Position numbers and translations under genes: made by a program | The notes under the pieces: generated by a model | Seen by the model: only the letters and a program-made list of their open reading frames with translations | Database searches by the model: none | Told to the model about the DNA's origin: nothing | Source of the DNA: Edolisoma coerulescens | Taxonomy: Eukaryota; Chordata; Aves; Passeriformes; Campephagidae | DNA: 64,000 bases | Direction of reading: 5' to 3' | NCBI GenBank assembly: GCA_013397115.1 | Contig: VWZW01006289.1 | Coordinates: 4,438,767 to 4,502,766 of the forward strand | Shown here: piece by piece, positions 1-10,830 of the stretch | Numbering within the stretch: position 1 is the stretch's first letter | How the letters are laid out: every line of letters begins with the position of its first letter

Positions 1-386
1 GGAGCCTGGAGCTAGGCAGGCTTGTCTAGGTTGTTATTCTATACTACTCAAATCATCACTGGGGCTGGAAGTCTCATTTCCAGGAAGAAGGGCATGGCCT
101 TGGGTCCAGAAAAGTGTGGCAGGAGAGGTAAACCCATCTGCCATTGTTCATTGCTGCCCAGGGGCCCTTGGGGAGCATTTTGAATGTAAATCACCCTCTC
201 TTTTTGTACCTTTTTGTTATTAATATTGTTGCTGTTACTGTGGTTGTTTCCAATAAATTGTTTTAATCTCAACCTGTGATCTCTACCTGATCGCCTTCCT
301 CTCTCACCAAAAGGGGAGGGAGTGGCTCATGCTTATCTTTTTAGTGGGAGTACTATGCTAGGGAATACCATTTCTAAACCACGACA
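1..386 (+). mobile_element. 3' portion of an endogenous-retrovirus LTR, cut by window start
   Basis: The segment ends like an avian LTR. A T-rich run (about 200-250) leads into an AATAAA polyadenylation signal at 252-257. This is followed by a short R/U5-like stretch, a G-rich run (310-322), and a terminus reading TAAACCACGACA at about 375-386. That terminus is a style I know from songbird ERVL-type LTRs; the family call is from resemblance, not alignment. The 5' part lies outside the window, so promoter elements and target-site duplication cannot be judged. No retroviral internal coding sequence follows, so this is a solo LTR or the last piece of a decayed element. Confidence 0.7.
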
Positions 387-3300
387 ACAATACATAACAG
401 GAAAAAAATTCACAAAAAAATCAACTCTGCTTTTTTTCAGTACTCCCTGGTATCTACAGCATGAAGTCATCCTAACCAGCCCTGTCTGTGAATCTGGTAC
501 TGGGGGCTCATCTTCATTGGGTTATTTGTTGTAATGTCCTGGATCCTTGAAATATATTTTTTTCCATTTTCACCACTGAAAACTCCTGGAGGAAACAAGC
601 ATAGTAGACTCTTCCTCTTCTCTTTCTTTTTCTCGTGCTTCTTGGTAGGTCAGTAGGTCAGAAAACTATTGGTAAAATGAAAAATTGCTGTTTCTTTTTC
701 TCTTCAAATGAAAACATTTCATCCACGTTCCCAATTTACTGGTCGTTTGATCTCATTTCATTCATACCATGCTTAAGAAAACCTACTCTTGGGTGTAGGA
801 AATATGCTAATGGTTCCTTTAAAAATCACACACAGCTCTTTCAGTAATGGTCACCAAGTTTACAGAAATGTCTTCTGTTGCAGTGAACTGGTCATATGCC
901 AAGCATGATATTCTTGGAACTATGCCAAGCATGATATTCTTGGAATTGCTTCTACTCTGTCATCACAGCCTAACTTATTGAGCTGGGACCTGCTAAGATT
1001 GTGAATGGGCTTGAGTTTTCTGCCTCCAGTGAGCACCACAGCCTTGGCAATTCTTATGATAGTCAGGTTTAGTGCAGAGACACAGGTCAAACTTATGCTA
1101 ACTTTACAGTACATATAAAGATGCAGTGCTGCAGACTGGTAAAATAAAATGAATTTTGAAGTCTTAAAGGGGTTCCCAAATGATAGTTTTCTTTCAGAAA
1201 GACATTAGTTCCCAGAGGATTTGAGTGCTCAGAACATCAAAACATGATTTGTTTTTCTTTCTATGTATCAATACATGGCCGACATGAAACCTACCCCCAT
1301 TGGGGGAAACTACTAGACAGTCAGAAATTCAAGGTCAGGGTGTACCCCAAATGCACAATGTAGGTATATTAAAACTGTTCTGGTTACTTTGGCTTTTGTG
1401 TATTTTGCTTATTTACTTGGTATTGCAATAGTAAGTTTGATGTTTATTTATACACTGGACATGAGCATATACAGGAAGAAAAAAAAAGCCGAAACCCTAT
1501 GCACTAAATCCACAGGATTTAAAATAAGGAAAATAATCCCAAGTAAGAGCATCAGCTAATGCTTTCACTTCAGGCTTAGATCATACTCTTGTATTTGACG
1601 TTACAGAAGTTTGAGATTGATGTTGCATGCCACATGTGCTACAATAAGTGCAATGGAGAGAGATAAGGATGGCAGTCTTAGCTACATATTTCCATTATTT
1701 TGTGGATTAGAAATGGGCAGATCTCTAAATGCCTGATTTTTTTTGGGGACTAGAGACCAAAGTACTGACAAGCATATGTATATATACACACACATACACA
1801 TATTCTCACATATTTGTTCTAGCAGTTATGAAGATTTTTTCAATAAAGTGTGGCCTACTAGAATCTACAAGCCAACTTTGACTATATCCAAGTATTTTGA
1901 CCTAAAATATTTGAAAATATTCTGTCCATATTTGAGAAGATTTATACAATTTTAAATTTTGCTTTTAATGCTGTTTTCATAGCTACAGGTTTTCTGTAGT
2001 GGGTTTTGGTTTTCTTATTATTTGTCGTTGGTTTGTTTTGATTTTTTTCCCCCTCAGCTTTCATTTTAATTTGGATAAAAGAGCTTTTTCTCTAATTCAT
2101 GCAGTCTCCTGTAATCTGCTACTCACTAATACAACAAAATTCTATACACTCACAATTTTGTTGGGACCCAGTGACTGACTCCTGCAGTATTCTGTGTCCA
2201 AACATGTTACTAAGCTCTGTTGTGAAGATTAGTGATATGGCAGTGTTTTTTCACAAGCAGCAAATGGTGTGTATCTGAAATAAGAGGATTTAACTCTTTG
2301 TTTTTGATGTGGACTCTGGCCTTTAGGCACCGCTAGAATTCCAATCCTTAATAGTTCTGAACATAACTTAGTTATTATTGTTATGCTTTGTATATAAGCA
2401 GCACATCAGAAATCTACACTAGCATTTAAGCACTGAACTTCTGTTAATACTGATGAAAACAAGTCTACTAAAAAGACTTTGTGGTGCTGCCCTTATGGAA
2501 CCACAGTAAGAATCCCCAGGCAAAGAGCAGTTGCCCTGGAGACATACTTAAATCCTTATATCATATATCAATCCAATTGCAAATAATCTGTCTTCACATG
2601 TTGGTTATTAATTCATATTTTTTTTAAAGAATCAGAGAAGAAAAGCAGTCTGGAGAAATGTCTTTCATGAAAAAATTAACTGTATTTTATTTATTCCCAA
2701 GGTGGTCATTTTAACAGATGGTAGTCCAGGAAGTCTGAGGATGTTTTTAGAAAGGTTATCAAACAAGAGCTGCTATTAATTCAATTCATACTTCACACAA
2801 GCCTTGAGAGAAATCTACTGCGCTAGTGGAGAGTGAATAATTAACACTAGGATTCTGATGTGCAACTGAATGAGACTACCTCTTCTAGTCAGTCTGTGCT
2901 GGGTGTAGCTAAGCTGTTATAGCAAACTGATTGCCAATATAGTGAATTCTGTAATGCCACTTTCAGGTCCTGGTGACTGGATCATGAAGCCAAGAACCTG
3001 CTGGTAAAGGGGAATGGTAAGAGAGGAGGGAAGACTGACACACTTCCCAGAAGACTGCATAGTGGCGTCATCCCTCCTGATTCACATGGACTTTTTAGAT
3101 CCTCATAACTGGACAGGACTTTTCCAACTCATGACATGTCTTCCATCTCAAAGAAAAGACCCTGAAAGTCTTGAGAATGTTAATTCATAATCTTCTTGCT
3201 GTTTTAATGGCAGGCTTGTATTTTCATCAAAGTCAAACACTTTTATTCAACTAAAAGTCTAAAAGCATTCGGTAAGCACGTAGGAGACAAAACGCATGAA

Positions 3301-5433
3301 AAAAGGCTGAAACACTGCATCATAAACACCATCCTCATCATGATTTCATTCTTACTGTCTGCATTGGAATCAACCATTAGCCTTCCATAGAAAATCCTAA
3401 TTGTCTTTTCTCCGTTCTTGGTAAGGCTGGGAAGAAGTAAGACTAATCTGATGAATCAGAGGGATTTAGAGAAGACATAAAGCTTCTTTTTATATTTTAA
3501 AAGAATAAAAGTATCAGAATAAAAAGTTCTAAAAATGAACTGGTACTTGAAGACAGAATCTTGTGAAGTAGTGTCTGTAAAATTTTTTGCAGTCATAATG
3601 AAACAGTTACAATCTCAAAATACCAATTTTCAGAACTTTGCAATTGCTCTTAAACACATTTTCTTGAGCCTGAAAAAAAGGGGAACATTAAAGTCAAAAC
3701 ATTTTCTAGAAAAATATCTCTTTCAAAGCATTTTTCTTTATACTTCTTGTGACTTAGTTTGGGGTAAGACATGTTTTCTGGATAAAAGAAAGAGAACACT
3801 TTCATTCATGCCATTTCATGTTCTTTTTGTCCTACAAATGATTTATATTGCATGCATATGCACGTAATGCATAATCAATAGTACAGCCGTAGGGTCCCAT
3901 TACCTGTGCTGCCCAGGAGCACAGGCTTCACAACACAACAAAATATGGGTGGAATGACACAACGTGACAGCCGAGATACCTTCCACAGCAAAGAACAGCA
4001 GACTTTGCTTGACAGGTCATGTCATAAAGTGGGGTTTGCAGGAGCAGTTGTGAAGCACAATGTACCTTAGCTGTTAGATCATTGCTGGTTGAACAGCACG
4101 GCCTAACAAGAACACAAGCTGTATTCACTGTGTAAGGAAAGAGTGATTGCATTGAGAACGTGGCAAGCTACTGCTTCTACCATAGAGCTTGGAAGGTAAA
4201 TCCTGGACAGCTGTGGTTGTGCAGAGTAGCATGAAAATGACAGAGTCCCAGCAACTGCAGGCTATGGTTTGATGTACTGGTGATTTGACTACCTGGTAAT
4301 GAAGGGTTTTTCTTGCCATAGTGCAGCAATGAGTGCATAATGCAGCACAACGTGGCAGTGACTGCTCTTCATGGCAGTGCAGACATTGCAGTCCACTGAT
4401 TCTTTTTGGTTTGCTCTGCTTTCTGTAAACTGATTATTACTTCTCTTTCATGCATTTTCTCATCTACAACTTCCTTCACTGATTTCACTTAGCCAGTACA
4501 CATCCTTTATAGATAGAAAAACAAAAGGGAAATGTTCTTATTTAGAAAGAGAAGCCTGTATTTAGCATGCTGAAGAGTGATTCCATATTCACTTCACAAC
4601 CTCGTCAGTTGGTCTCTAAATAGCACTGCCACATCCCATTCACAGAAGAAGAGCAGAAATAGCCTTCTGTTTTATTTCCCCAAGCTGCTATTTGAAGACC
4701 TGTGGCCCTGTATTCAGAAGTTTTACTTGTAGATTTTGAGTTCACTTTGTTGTGTTTTCAACAATTGCTCCTCTTCTGTTTGGTTTGTTTTTGTGGTTTT
4801 TTTTGTGGTTTTCTGTTCTTTTTCTCTCTAAGAATGAAGAGCAATTTGGTGATATTTATCAGAAATTTCACTGAAAGCCTAAGTGTCCCTAGGCTAGCAC
4901 ACTGACACTTTAATGCAAAGGAGAGAAGTTGAATGATTTGATTTTTTGAGTATAAACTAGATTATCACCACTTCAGATTAGAGGCACAATAGGAAAACAC
5001 TATGTGGTTTAGTAACATCATAAATCAAGCAAACCAATTCTGTATTAATCTTGCTATCTACAAATACTTCAAGTAAAATCTTTATTTAATCCCTGTGCCT
5101 AGGTGAATGCCATCTTATTATATGTGCAGAATGAGTGTTCTGGAAGAAAAACCAACAAAACACAAAGCTGAATTGCTATGGGTTTGCAATCTGAGATTTC
5201 CAGGAGCACCGTGTGACTCAGAGATGTAAAACTGCACATTTGCAGTTTTCCTCTTATATCCAGTGCCTTTGGACAACTATCAGTCAATGGACAGTCTCAG
5301 TCCTCCACACCTGTACAAGGCTTAGTGTAACCTTGAGCGCTGTGAAAACACCAAAGAGAAAGCTACCAATGCTTGTATTGAACACTGTGTTATGTATTTC
5401 ACGGGTAAAAGGACCAAGTATCACTTGCAGTCT
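387..5433. other. AT-rich unique DNA, no supported gene
   Basis: No coding region, RNA gene or recognisable transposon was seen. It holds a 26-bp tandem duplication (895-946) and a short CA/TA run near 1775-1812. Scattered open frames of up to 110 codons look random in composition. Several pyrimidine tracts ending in AG (for example near 440, 650 and 1037) resemble acceptors but have no convincing partner donor. Confidence 0.6.
895..946. repeat. 26-bp tandem duplication
   Basis: Two adjacent 26-bp units, 895-920 and 921-946, both begin TATGCCAAGCATGATATTCT and differ only at the last base. The near-identity suggests a recent slippage or duplication event. Confidence 0.95.
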
Positions 5434-5817
5434 TGATGCCTTGATGGGGCTGCCTAAAAACAAAGGCTAGACAAAATTAAGAGAATAAAAGCAGTTATAT
5501 TTATTGAAGGGCTTTCAAGGTACATTTTGGGCAGTCAAAGCCCTCAGGGGCTACACCCAAAATGGACGATGGGGTCATGAGTTTTCATACTTTTATGTTT
5601 GGTCCATTTGCATCTCGTGGGTTAGTCCTCCAATTACAACTTTAGGTAATGAAGTCATTTACTCCAAGTTTGTTCCACTCCAGCCCACTGTTGTTTACAT
5701 TTCTCAGGGCCTGAGACAGTAAGGTGTCCTTGAGTTTCAGGCCTAGAGAGGGATTGTTTTGACTGACTGAAATGGGAGGGCAGTAGCTAACAGGCTATAT
5801 GGCGTTTTAGAGTTACA
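5434..5817 (-). mobile_element. Solo LTR (family A), minus strand
   Basis: On the minus strand this 384-bp unit begins TGTAACTCT (5817 to 5809) and ends GGCATCA (5440 to 5434). It carries AATAAA at 5500-5505, followed by a TTATTCTCTTA stretch typical of an R/U5 region. It aligns by eye along its whole length with the plus-strand unit at 43514-43876, which defines both ends. Shared blocks include AGCCTGTTAGCT near the 5' end and TTTGACTGCCCA and CTTTTATTCTCTT near the 3' end. No internal retroviral sequence flanks it, so it is a solo LTR left by recombination. Target-site duplications are not recognisable, so it is probably old. Class (ERVL or ERV1) is not assigned. Confidence 0.8.
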
Positions 5818-5940
5818 CACTAAAGCATTGCAGAATTACAAATATATGAAAAATGGAAAAGCTAAAATCCTAAGGCATCAGTCTAGGCTTTTTTTCTTTC
5901 TGTTGATCACAGTACATATAGCAATAGGACTAAACATTGC

Positions 5941-6110
5941 TGACTTTTATTCCTGTAACCCTCATAACCAGCAGTATGTCTTGTCCCCATTTTACAGATG
6001 GAAAACTTAAACAACTAAAGTGCCTGCCTTTGGAAGTCTGAATCAGAGTTGGGAAATAGATACAGTCACTCCCAAATTAGGGCTTGAGAGTCCAAAAGAC
6101 ACTTTGGTTT
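5941..6110. repeat. Ancient MIR-like SINE remnant
   Basis: The block around 5984-6010 reads CCCCATTTTACAGATGGAAA, a strong match to the core of the ancient amniote MIR-type SINE. Weaker resemblance continues through the position of the usual 'aaactgaggca...' segment and a 'cagagttggga' echo near 6043-6053. It is heavily diverged and has no clear ends. Family assignment is from memory of the consensus. Confidence 0.6.
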
Positions 6111-7429
6111 GGCATACATTAGGAATAAAAGTGCATCGAGCAACTTTCATCATGAAAACTTTTTCTTCCAAATGGGATCTAGTGGTGAGGACTCAGGTTT
6201 TATTCCAGGACTAGCTGTAGCTCCTAGTGCCCACACAGAGTAAAAATGGAAAAGTTTCAGTGCCCCTCATCTCACAGAGACTAAATGACATTAGGTAGGT
6301 AATGCAGTTTCTACTGTACAGATGTTAAAGAAAATACTCATCAAGTTTTTGACAGAGTATCTTTAAACTGGAAAAGCTTTGAATTACAGTAAGTGATGAT
6401 TGGAACTACAGCTCAAAGAAGGACAACACACTAATTATCATACAAGCTCTTCTTATTTTTCACCTTAATAAAGAACATAATTTTCTAGCATTATCAGTAT
6501 ATCATTTTAATAAGTATTGTTATATGCTCAAAAACTGTGGGGAAAAAATCTCCTATTAAGCATTTATTCAGGCACAGAACATAAACCACCAGATATGCTT
6601 TTCCTCTTTTCAGAATCTGTAGGCAACTGGTTAAAAAATTTTGCTACCTAATAAGTAAAAAACAAACCACCTGTGCCTGAGATGTGCTGAAAACAAATGA
6701 ATTAATTTTAGTACAAGCAAATGAATAACTGTGGTTCTGAACAAAATCTGTTTTGGTCAGAATAATTCCACTGCTCTGTGCTTGCCAATGTCGCTGCCAC
6801 GCACTTGGCTTCCCTGGAATGAGGCCATCAATTTCAGCAGTGTAGAATGAAAAGCTGAAGCAAGAAGTGTAAATAAGCATACTGTGCTTTTGAAGAGGTG
6901 ATCCAAAAAGCCTGGGAAATGGAAAATAGTTGTTGTTATTATGTACTCGTTGTAGATAAAGCAATATATGTTACAATGTCCTAGAGAGTTAACCGATGTG
7001 TGAAACCAGGAAGGGAAACTACTTTCAGATAAAGGGTCCTTTTCTAAGCTCTGTGAAGTTCTACCCCTGCATTTTTGTGTGTTTCTCTGTTTATCCACAC
7101 AAGTAACCACCAGGAATGACTTTTGAGTGACGTGGAACCACCCTTGTGCAACTACAGAATCAGGTCCTCTGGCTTTGATCCTGGAAACTGACATAAAGTA
7201 ATGGGGGTCTATACACTGGCAAAGTTCTCCAGGGACATAAGAATTCACTTTTTTTGACTATATCTACTAATTTCAATAGGGCAAGTCTATTGTGGAAGGT
7301 GATGGGATTCAAAAAAATAGACATTGGTAATGAAACTTATTAATTTTAATTGCATATTAATTTGGATGACAGCATCATGTAAGGGAACTGAAAGAAAATA
7401 ATATGAAATAAAAGGAAGTATTTTGCTTA
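6111..7429. other. Unique DNA with the longest non-repeat open frame
   Basis: The minus strand at 6757-7248 is open for 163 codons from an ATG. The translation has no domain I recognise, no obvious coding bias, and a neighbouring overlapping frame (6644-6964) is also open. I treat it as chance, and see no transposon or RNA gene here. Confidence 0.5.
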
Positions 7430-7600
7430 CACACTTTAAGCCAGATATTTACACTGGCTTATCCATTATCATATTCATTATTGTATTTATTTTGCATCGA
7501 TTATTCATAATGATTGACTAGGAATGTATTCCTGTTTAGATTTTATGAATGGTTAATCCCCTACAATCCTATCTCATCCATATTTTTCCTTTTTGGAGCA
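7430..7600. promoter_or_regulatory. Candidate conserved regulatory block (homeodomain-rich)
   Basis: This complex AT-rich block has closely packed homeodomain-type sites. It includes ATCGATTA at 7496-7503 (ONECUT/CUX-like), TTATTCATAATG just after it, and TGATTGAC at 7511-7518 (PBX-like). The density of distinct sites and lack of simple repeats resemble deeply conserved vertebrate enhancers. This is composition-based inference only. Confidence 0.25.
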
Positions 7601-9954
7601 TAATGATAATACTCATTATGAAACAAGAAACAGGTATAGGACTTGATCTTTAGAATACATCAAGAAAACAAAATGTCTTTGAATTAAACAATATAAATAA
7701 ATGTATCTCTTTTCAGTTACTTTAGAAAGTGGTCTTTGCACTTCTAGCAAAAAAAAAAAATTGGTATTTAGGCCCAAAATAATAACCTCAACAGTTTTGG
7801 TGTGAGAGCAATTAAGTTCATTTTTATACTTGTGGTATTTTTTATATCTAGAATTGAATCACAGAAATGATAACTGGAGAATATTATAATTAAGAGAAAC
7901 CATAATAATGCTAAGATGGAAATGACAGGGATGAAGGGCTAAGATATAAAAAGTAAACATTTATACATCTGTTTCCCACAGGCTGACAAAAATTCCTCTT
8001 TGATGTTGGATTGGTGCTCTATCTTTAAGACATCTATCCACATATTAAACCAGAATCACCAGTATACTAACCATCATTTTGGGGATGGAAGAAGTTATGC
8101 TTTAAAAAAAAACAAACCAAGGGGAAAGTGAGTCAGATAATAAATAAATTATTTCAGATTGCTCACAAAACAGCCTTTCATAGCACCATTGGCAAGAAGC
8201 TATTTAGCTTAGCTCATTAAACAACACATAACTTAGAACACTTTAAGAATCTTCAGTTTTCAAGAATCTCATCTAAAATAATAGATTTACAATCAGTTTA
8301 TGACCTTCCCAGCTTTCACGTCCTCTGTTTGTCTTGCTTGTATTCTGTTAAACAAGAAAAGCGTTGTGACCCATAATTGCAGGCAGATTCACAGCAGGTT
8401 TTGAGGAGCTTTTTTTGCCACAGTGTCCGAGCTGTCTCCATCTGCTGCTGTCTTGTGTGCTCCCCACAGGGGGACCTGGCTAATTTTTCAGTCAATTAGC
8501 AGAAGGGTTGCTTTTGTTCTCCAAGTGCACCCCCATGGGCTCCTCTTACACCCTGGACACACTATTCAGATGTTGAGAGTTTTCAAAAAGCATATCATGT
8601 TATTTTTTTTCTACTGACCTTTGTGACATTGTTGAGTGAATGCTGTCTCTCGTAATCATAGACACATTAAACCGTGTAGACTAACTTTGGAATGGTTCTA
8701 ATACGAATATTAATATATATGTAGTAATGGCCTTTCTTAAATGATTTCTGAAATCTTGTATCAAAGCCTAGTCTTACCTTTTCATTCAGAAGGAACCAGT
8801 GAACCAGTTGGCATACTAATATCTTCATCATGATCATTATTTACTATATAATTTACTCTTTTAATTGAAAAAAAAAGTTTCTTAGCAATTGCTTCTGCTC
8901 CTTACCTTCTAGTGAGGAACATTTAAATGTTGAACAGAAACTTCAGGTTATGAACACAACTCCAGTTTCAGTGAAAAGTATGTCAAAAGATTTCAGATAT
9001 CTTTTCATATCACATGAAAAGAAGAGCTTGAAACACTAGGTTTAATTGTGCACATGTATGTTTATACCTATGCATAACTAGCAAAGGGGTAATGCAAACA
9101 TTCTATAGTGGTTGAATAATAACCTGATAGCCAGGCTCCTTGTGTATTCTTTGTGTTGCTTTCTATGAATTTTAATCAGGATTTGGCTAATATGCACTCC
9201 TTGCAAGACAGAAAATGCTGTTATTTCAGTATAACAAAATATTACTAGATTTCTGGAAAAGAGTCAGTGTTTTTCTTCTGAAAGAATATAGTTGAGCTAA
9301 CAGAAAGCAATATGCTTTAAGCCCCGAATTTATGCACATTCCATTTGGAATGCTATCTTGCCGAGGTGTCCCTGAGCCTAATCGGCTTCAAGAAATTTTG
9401 AACATCAGTTTACAGTTTACATATGATATTCTCCATGTGCTATGGCCACCATTGTATACTGTGGGAGAATATAGAATCCTTCTTTTTAATTTCACTGTCA
9501 TATCTTTTATTTGTGATTTCTACCTTGAATGCAAATACAGATCAGTGAGGGTGTTTTTTCTTCTCCTTAGCTCCATGATCACACTGCTACTTTTTACAGC
9601 AGGATACCAAGTGAGTTCATTTTTCTGTAACCTTTCATCTGCCCAGCCTCTCGGCTATATCTTTCTATAGTTAATAAATATACTTTTTCTCAGTGTTAAG
9701 CAATAAAATATTCACTGGGTCTGAGCTGGGGTTAACAGATTTCTGAAAATTTTATTGCGTGACAGCCTGTCCTGAATAATCCCCTCAGCTGTCTCATGTT
9801 CTGGGGCAGAAATGATCTTATGTGTCACTCTAATAGTCTAGAATTACACTTGTATCACTGTCACCAGCATATGGGGCTGTGTATACCCCTAGGCCCAGCT
9901 CCCTCTCTTTCACAGCATTTAAAATGATAACATTTGGCAAAGCCAGTTTTGACA
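7601..9954. other. Unique DNA, no supported gene
   Basis: No transposon or RNA gene was recognised. The part at 8340-8600 is less AT-rich, with CATAATTGC and CAATTAGC motifs, and could be a regulatory block. A donor-like AAAAG|GTAAGA lies on the minus strand at about 8773-8778, with no acceptable acceptor upstream. Confidence 0.5.
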
Positions 9955-10290
9955 GAAAGTGAACTCTCCTTTCCGCGCCGGTGACAAAGCCAGCCACCGG
10001 AGGCCTGACACCGAGCAGCCAGTCATCATACTCTTTGCTGGGTAATGATCGCGGGCTTCCCTCCTCTTAATAACCACCTCGCTGCAAGGGGAGGCTGCAG
10101 TGCAGGTCTTCACTTAATTATACAGTCTTCGTCTTAAGTGCTTTATTCATGTGAGGCCTTCAGCTGCTCAGGCATTATCGTAGCTTTTCTTTTTTTCCAT
10201 GCTGCCAAAATGTACCGATTGCTGGGCAGGCAATGGGAGAGGGAAGGACTCTGGGAAAATAACAGGAAGGTAAACTAAATGGCTTGGGTG
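9955..10290 (+). promoter_or_regulatory. CpG-bearing block, possible regulatory element or first exon
   Basis: Between 9973 and 10085 about eight CpG dinucleotides cluster (CCGCGCCGG, ATCGCGGGC and others) in DNA where CpG is otherwise rare. Downstream, an ATG at 10210 opens a plus-strand frame of 20 codons, starting MYRLLGRQWER. It reaches an AAG|GTAAAC donor at 10269/10270, beyond which it would stop within two codons. That is the pattern of a short first coding exon. However, no TATA box or true CpG island is visible and I do not recognise the peptide. A conserved non-coding element is an equally good reading. Confidence 0.25.
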
Positions 10291-10772
10291 TGCTCACAAG
10301 CAAAACAATGTTAGGAACTGCTCTTTATATTATCATAAGTCTCTGAATGTATTGCACTGCTGATGGTAGCAGCTAAAGGTGGTATACAGCCTGAGAGGAG
10401 GAAAAAGAGAAAGGCTCAGAATGAAATAATAGAAAAGTAAGAAAAAAAATTAGTTACACTCTAAAAGTGAGGCCAGACCCTGAAAGATCATTTTTAAATA
10501 AAAACAAAATAAAATGTGGCAACTCAGGAATTTGGTGCTTAGGTGAACCTTTTCTGTAGGGCTGCTAAACTAACAAGTAGAAATTTATGAAATGCAGAAG
10601 GTTCTGCCAGCAGCTGTTCCTGGGAGTCTAGGGAGGACATAAGACATTATTTACTGTTGCCACTATACAAACTGTATTCATATTTTCCTCCCACACCCCC
10701 AATTTTAGAGTTTGAATTGGGAGAATATTCTCTTCTTACAGTTTACTTTCACCAGTCTAGCTGTGTGCTTAC
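10291..10772. other. Unique DNA, nothing recognised
   Basis: AT-rich sequence. A pyrimidine tract ending in TTTCAG on the minus strand near 10485 resembles an acceptor, but it leads only to a 22-nt segment. Confidence 0.5.
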
Positions 10773-10830
10773 AAAGGAAGCCCTGACTCATTTTCCCATT
10801 TCCCATTGCCTTCTCCATAATGCATCTTGT
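10773..10830 (-). CDS. Candidate internal coding exon, 58 nt, product unknown
   Basis: On the minus strand this segment lies between an acceptor (ACCGTTTCAG, fair) and a strong GTAAGCAC donor. Entering in phase 1 it is open throughout and reads KMHYGEGNGKWENESGLP, leaving in phase 2. The frame entering in phase 0 is also open; the third has a stop. Phase-1 entry matches the phase-1 exit of the candidate exon at 15840-15881, where the split codon would be TAC (Tyr). The peptide is hydrophilic and Gly/Glu-rich, with no motif I know. Decoy exons of this size are frequent, so confidence rests mainly on the chain with 15840, 24613 and 31547. No convincing next exon was found to the left. Confidence 0.28.

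Noticed and set aside
3535..3867. 110-codon plus open frame
   Set aside because: No domain or codon bias; AT-rich chance frame.
6757..7248. 163-codon minus open frame, the longest outside repeats
   Set aside because: Composition looks random, there is no recognisable domain, and an overlapping second frame is also open; expected by chance in 64 kb.
9660..9745. Minus segment after an ATTTTCAG acceptor reading KSVNPSSDPVNILLLNTEKK then a stop, a possible terminal exon
   Set aside because: Its open frame does not match the phase-2 exit of 10773-10830, and no polyadenylation signal follows closely. In the matching phase the frame stops after ten codons.
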